NCBI GenBank assembly: GCA_013336205.1
Contig: JAAXUD010000151.1
Location: forward strand, 1 to 6,834
Source: Lentimicrobium sp.
GTDB taxonomy: Bacteria > Bacteroidota > Bacteroidia > Bacteroidales > Lentimicrobiaceae
Length of the DNA stretch: 6,834 nt
Reading direction: 5' to 3'
Position numbers and translations under genes: made by a program. The notes under the pieces were generated by a model. The model made no database searches. It was given only the letters and a program-made list of their open reading frames with translations, and was not told the origin of the DNA. Positions 5,386-6,834 of the stretch are shown here, piece by piece. Position 1 is the stretch's first letter, and every line of letters begins with the position of its first letter.

Positions 5386-6027
5386 TCAGGAGCCTTTGTA
5401 AAAATCTTCAGTGGTATCTTCCTGATTTCTGATTTTGTTGCTGTATTTCATTCTTGCATTTTTCTCCCTTTCAAACATCTTGCTCATATCAGCCTCATTC
5501 TTGTGAAATACTATGGAGTTGGTTATTGAAATTGATAAAGCGAATTTTTCCACATCATGATCGGCACCGATATAGGTGAATGTCCAGTTTTGTGCCTTCA
5601 ATTCTTCTACCATGCTTTTTATAGCCTTTCCCTTAAATTCTTTTGAGCTGTTTTCTTCTCCGTCAGTCAGTATTGTAACCAAAACATTAAAGTTTTTCTC
5701 ATTCCTGAGTTGTTGGCGCAACTTTCCTAAACTAAACCCCATGGCATCATAAAGCGGGGTAGATGCATCGGGCAGGTAACGGCTTTCATCAATTTCGAAA
5801 AGTTTTTCAACCGGCATATTTTCCAACAGATACTTTTGTCCAAGTCCGTTAAACGTAAGCAGGGTTATAATATGTTCCTGTTCAGGATACTGTTTTTCTA
5901 CACCTTTTATAGTTTGAACTATTTCATTAAAACCTTGTATTATGCTATGCTTGATAGATTGCATAGAACCACTCTCATCAAGGATAATCAGGTTGATAAC
6001 TTTGTGTTTTTGGTCCATAGTTTGCAT
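5386..6027 (-). CDS. Cytosolic von Willebrand factor A domain protein
   Basis: The gene encodes 213 residues from ATG 6027. The domain fills most of the protein and has a complete metal-ion-dependent adhesion site: D17-E-S19-G-S21 at the end of the first strand (INLIILDESGSM), T90 (ASTPLYDAM) and D122 (ILTDGEEN). The rest has the alternating strands and helices of the fold, ending in a charged, unstructured-looking tail. There is no signal peptide or membrane segment, so it acts in the cytoplasm, probably as a protein-binding partner. Similar stand-alone proteins occur in many Bacteroidota and other bacteria; their role is not known to me. No MoxR-type AAA+ ATPase, DUF58 or TerD-like gene is adjacent. 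The frame extends upstream to 6126, but the promoter lies inside that extension and the extra 33 residues are low-complexity A/T translation. ATG 6018 is a second possible start; 6027 is preferred for its A-rich upstream context (gttaaaa). Confidence 0.88.
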   Translation of the reverse strand: MQTMDQKHKVINLIILDESGSMQSIKHSIIQGFNEIVQTIKGVEKQYPEQEHIITLLTFNGLGQKYLLENMPVEKLFEIDESRYLPDASTPLYDAMGFSLGKLRQQLRNEKNFNVLVTILTDGEENSSKEFKGKAIKSMVEELKAQNWTFTYIGADHDVEKFALSISITNSIVFHKNEADMSKMFEREKNARMKYSNKIRNQEDTTEDFYKGS

Positions 6028-6059
6028 TTTTAACAGATTTATAAGTATCTTTAAAGCAC

Positions 6060-6087
6060 AATATAAACAGTAATTATAATTTGTCAA
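6060..6087 (-). promoter_or_regulatory. Promoter of the VWA gene, resembling the E. coli sigma-70 form
   Basis: On the minus strand TTGACA (6087-6082), 16 bases of spacer and TATATT (6065-6060) lie 33 bases before the ATG at 6027. The same bases read TTG-N19-TATATTG, one base short of the Bacteroidota TAnnTTTG box. Either reading places the transcription start near 6050 and supports the short start of the VWA gene. Confidence 0.45.
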
Positions 6088-6167
6088 GTATTTTGAAGAA
6101 TAAATTTTTTGTTTGATAATTCTCAATAATATATGCTGGTGTTAAAAATGGTTAATTTGAACAAATA

Positions 6168-6201
6168 TTGATTATTAATAGCCCCGGTACACGTACATTT
6201 G
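6168..6201 (+). promoter_or_regulatory. Bacteroidota-type promoter of the DUF5686 gene
   Basis: TTG (6168-6170), 23 bases of spacer and TACATTTG (6194-6201), a full TAnnTTTG match, lie 17 bases before the ATG at 6219. The predicted leader is about 10 bases and has no Shine-Dalgarno sequence. The spacer is at the long end of the accepted range. Confidence 0.5.
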
Positions 6202-6218
6202 AATGATATTCCAGAAAT

Positions 6219-6834
6219 ATGACCAGATTATTATTTGTATTTGTCTCTGTTTGTGCCTTTTCATCTGTCCTGTCCGCTCAGGTATTGAGAGGTATTATTA
6301 ATGATAGTCAAGGCAATCCGGTTTCATTCGCAACCGTGTTCGTTAAAGAATCTTCGTTCGGCACTTCTGCCAATGAAGAGGGCGTTTTTGAACTCCGGCT
6401 TACCGAAGGGACTTATACATTCGTTTTTCAATGTATGGGATATCAGACGATAACAAAAACCTTAAAAGTTCAATCCACAAATGTACCTGTGGTTGTTGTA
6501 TTGCCGGCTATGGTTTACTCTTTACAGGAGGTAGTTGTTTCTGATGGCGGTGAAGATCCTGCCTACCGGATTATGCGCAGGGTTATCCGCAAAGCTCCGC
6601 TTTATGCCGGAATGGTTAAATCATTTAATGCGGATGTGTATATCCGTGGGAGCCTGAATATCAAAAAGATATCTTCAATGGTTAAGTGGATGGCCAGAGA
6701 TGACCTGAAAGAATCGAATATTAAAGAAGGGGATACCTATATTGAGGAATCTGTAAATGAGATTCAGTTTACCGCCCCTAATCTTACCCGGCAAAAGGTA
6801 AAATCAATTCACAGTACTTTCCCTGGTGGCAATG
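6219..6834 (+). CDS. DUF5686 outer-membrane protein with carboxypeptidase-regulatory-like domain (partial, 5' end)
   Basis: The frame is open to the window edge: 205 complete codons without a stop. A Sec signal peptide (1-20, ending VLSA before Gln21) is followed by a carboxypeptidase-regulatory-like beta-sandwich at about 21-97 (VLRGIINDSQGNPVSFATVFV, then GTSANEEGVFELRL and YTFVFQCMGYQT). The linker SLQEVVVSDGGEDPAYRIMRRVIRKA (101-126) and SFNADVYIRGSL (135-146) introduce the DUF5686 region, which in full-length proteins (about 800 residues) ends as an outer-membrane beta-barrel resembling TonB-dependent transporters but without a plug. That architecture is known from Bacteroidota; function is not established. 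No RBS is visible, as is usual in this group. The gene is divergent from the VWA gene. The remaining 600 or so residues lie beyond the window. Confidence 0.88.
   Translation, partial: MTRLLFVFVSVCAFSSVLSAQVLRGIINDSQGNPVSFATVFVKESSFGTSANEEGVFELRLTEGTYTFVFQCMGYQTITKTLKVQSTNVPVVVVLPAMVYSLQEVVVSDGGEDPAYRIMRRVIRKAPLYAGMVKSFNADVYIRGSLNIKKISSMVKWMARDDLKESNIKEGDTYIEESVNEIQFTAPNLTRQKVKSIHSTFPGGN

Noticed and set aside
5836..6033. 65-residue plus-strand frame over the start of the VWA gene
   Set aside because: It overlaps the MIDAS-coding segment on the opposite strand and looks like a shadow rich in Phe/Tyr from A/T-rich DNA.
1..6834. Mobile elements, CRISPR arrays, defence islands, tRNA or rRNA genes
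   Set aside because: No transposase, integrase, direct-repeat array, cloverleaf or rRNA stretch was seen on either strand; gene content and base use look like uniform chromosomal DNA.

Overview
The window looks like ordinary chromosomal DNA of a member of the Bacteroidota, probably from an uncultivated or draft-assembled genome. The signs are moderate-to-low GC, several matches to the Bacteroidota promoter form (TTG about 17-23 bases before TAnnTTTG), near-absence of Shine-Dalgarno sequences, and proteins typical of the phylum: an outer-membrane protein with a carboxypeptidase-regulatory-like domain followed by DUF5686, a Bacteroidota-style stand-alone sigma-70 factor, a von Willebrand A protein and a serine-hydrolase lipoprotein. 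Order or genus cannot be resolved by eye.

Layout. At the left edge (1-1475, minus strand) lies the N-terminal half of the excinuclease gene uvrA. It is cut off where the sequence folds back on itself: bases 1-38 on the plus strand encode the next piece of the same gene (the ABC signature [12 protein letters not shown]), and from about base 31 the sequence returns on the opposite strand. An 8-bp near-palindrome at the turning point, with one G-T wobble, explains this as a snap-back event, most likely a library, amplification or assembly artefact at a contig end. Divergent from uvrA is a sigma-70 family factor gene (1685-2272) with an unusually perfect Shine-Dalgarno sequence and a strong terminator. 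Next is a short gene of unknown function (2445-2648) in its own apparent transcription unit, with a 13-bp inverted repeat at its candidate promoter and a strong terminator behind it. Then comes an HD-domain hydrolase of the SpoT/MESH1 type without a synthetase domain (2775-3341).

Convergent to it on the minus strand is a two-gene operon: a secreted probable beta-barrel protein (5268-4564) overlapping by 13 bases a serine beta-lactamase-like lipoprotein (4576-3374). Upstream, also on the minus strand but with its own promoter, is a cytosolic von Willebrand A protein with a complete MIDAS (6027-5386). The right edge carries the start of a plus-strand DUF5686 outer-membrane protein (6219 to beyond the window).

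The genes do not form one obvious pathway: DNA repair, transcription control, probable alarmone turnover and envelope functions sit side by side as separate transcription units. I saw no phage, transposon, CRISPR, tRNA or rRNA. I did not find a convincing new multi-gene system. The most informative observations are the snap-back junction in uvrA, the Shine-Dalgarno sequence of the sigma gene, and the small transcription unit with its inverted repeat.
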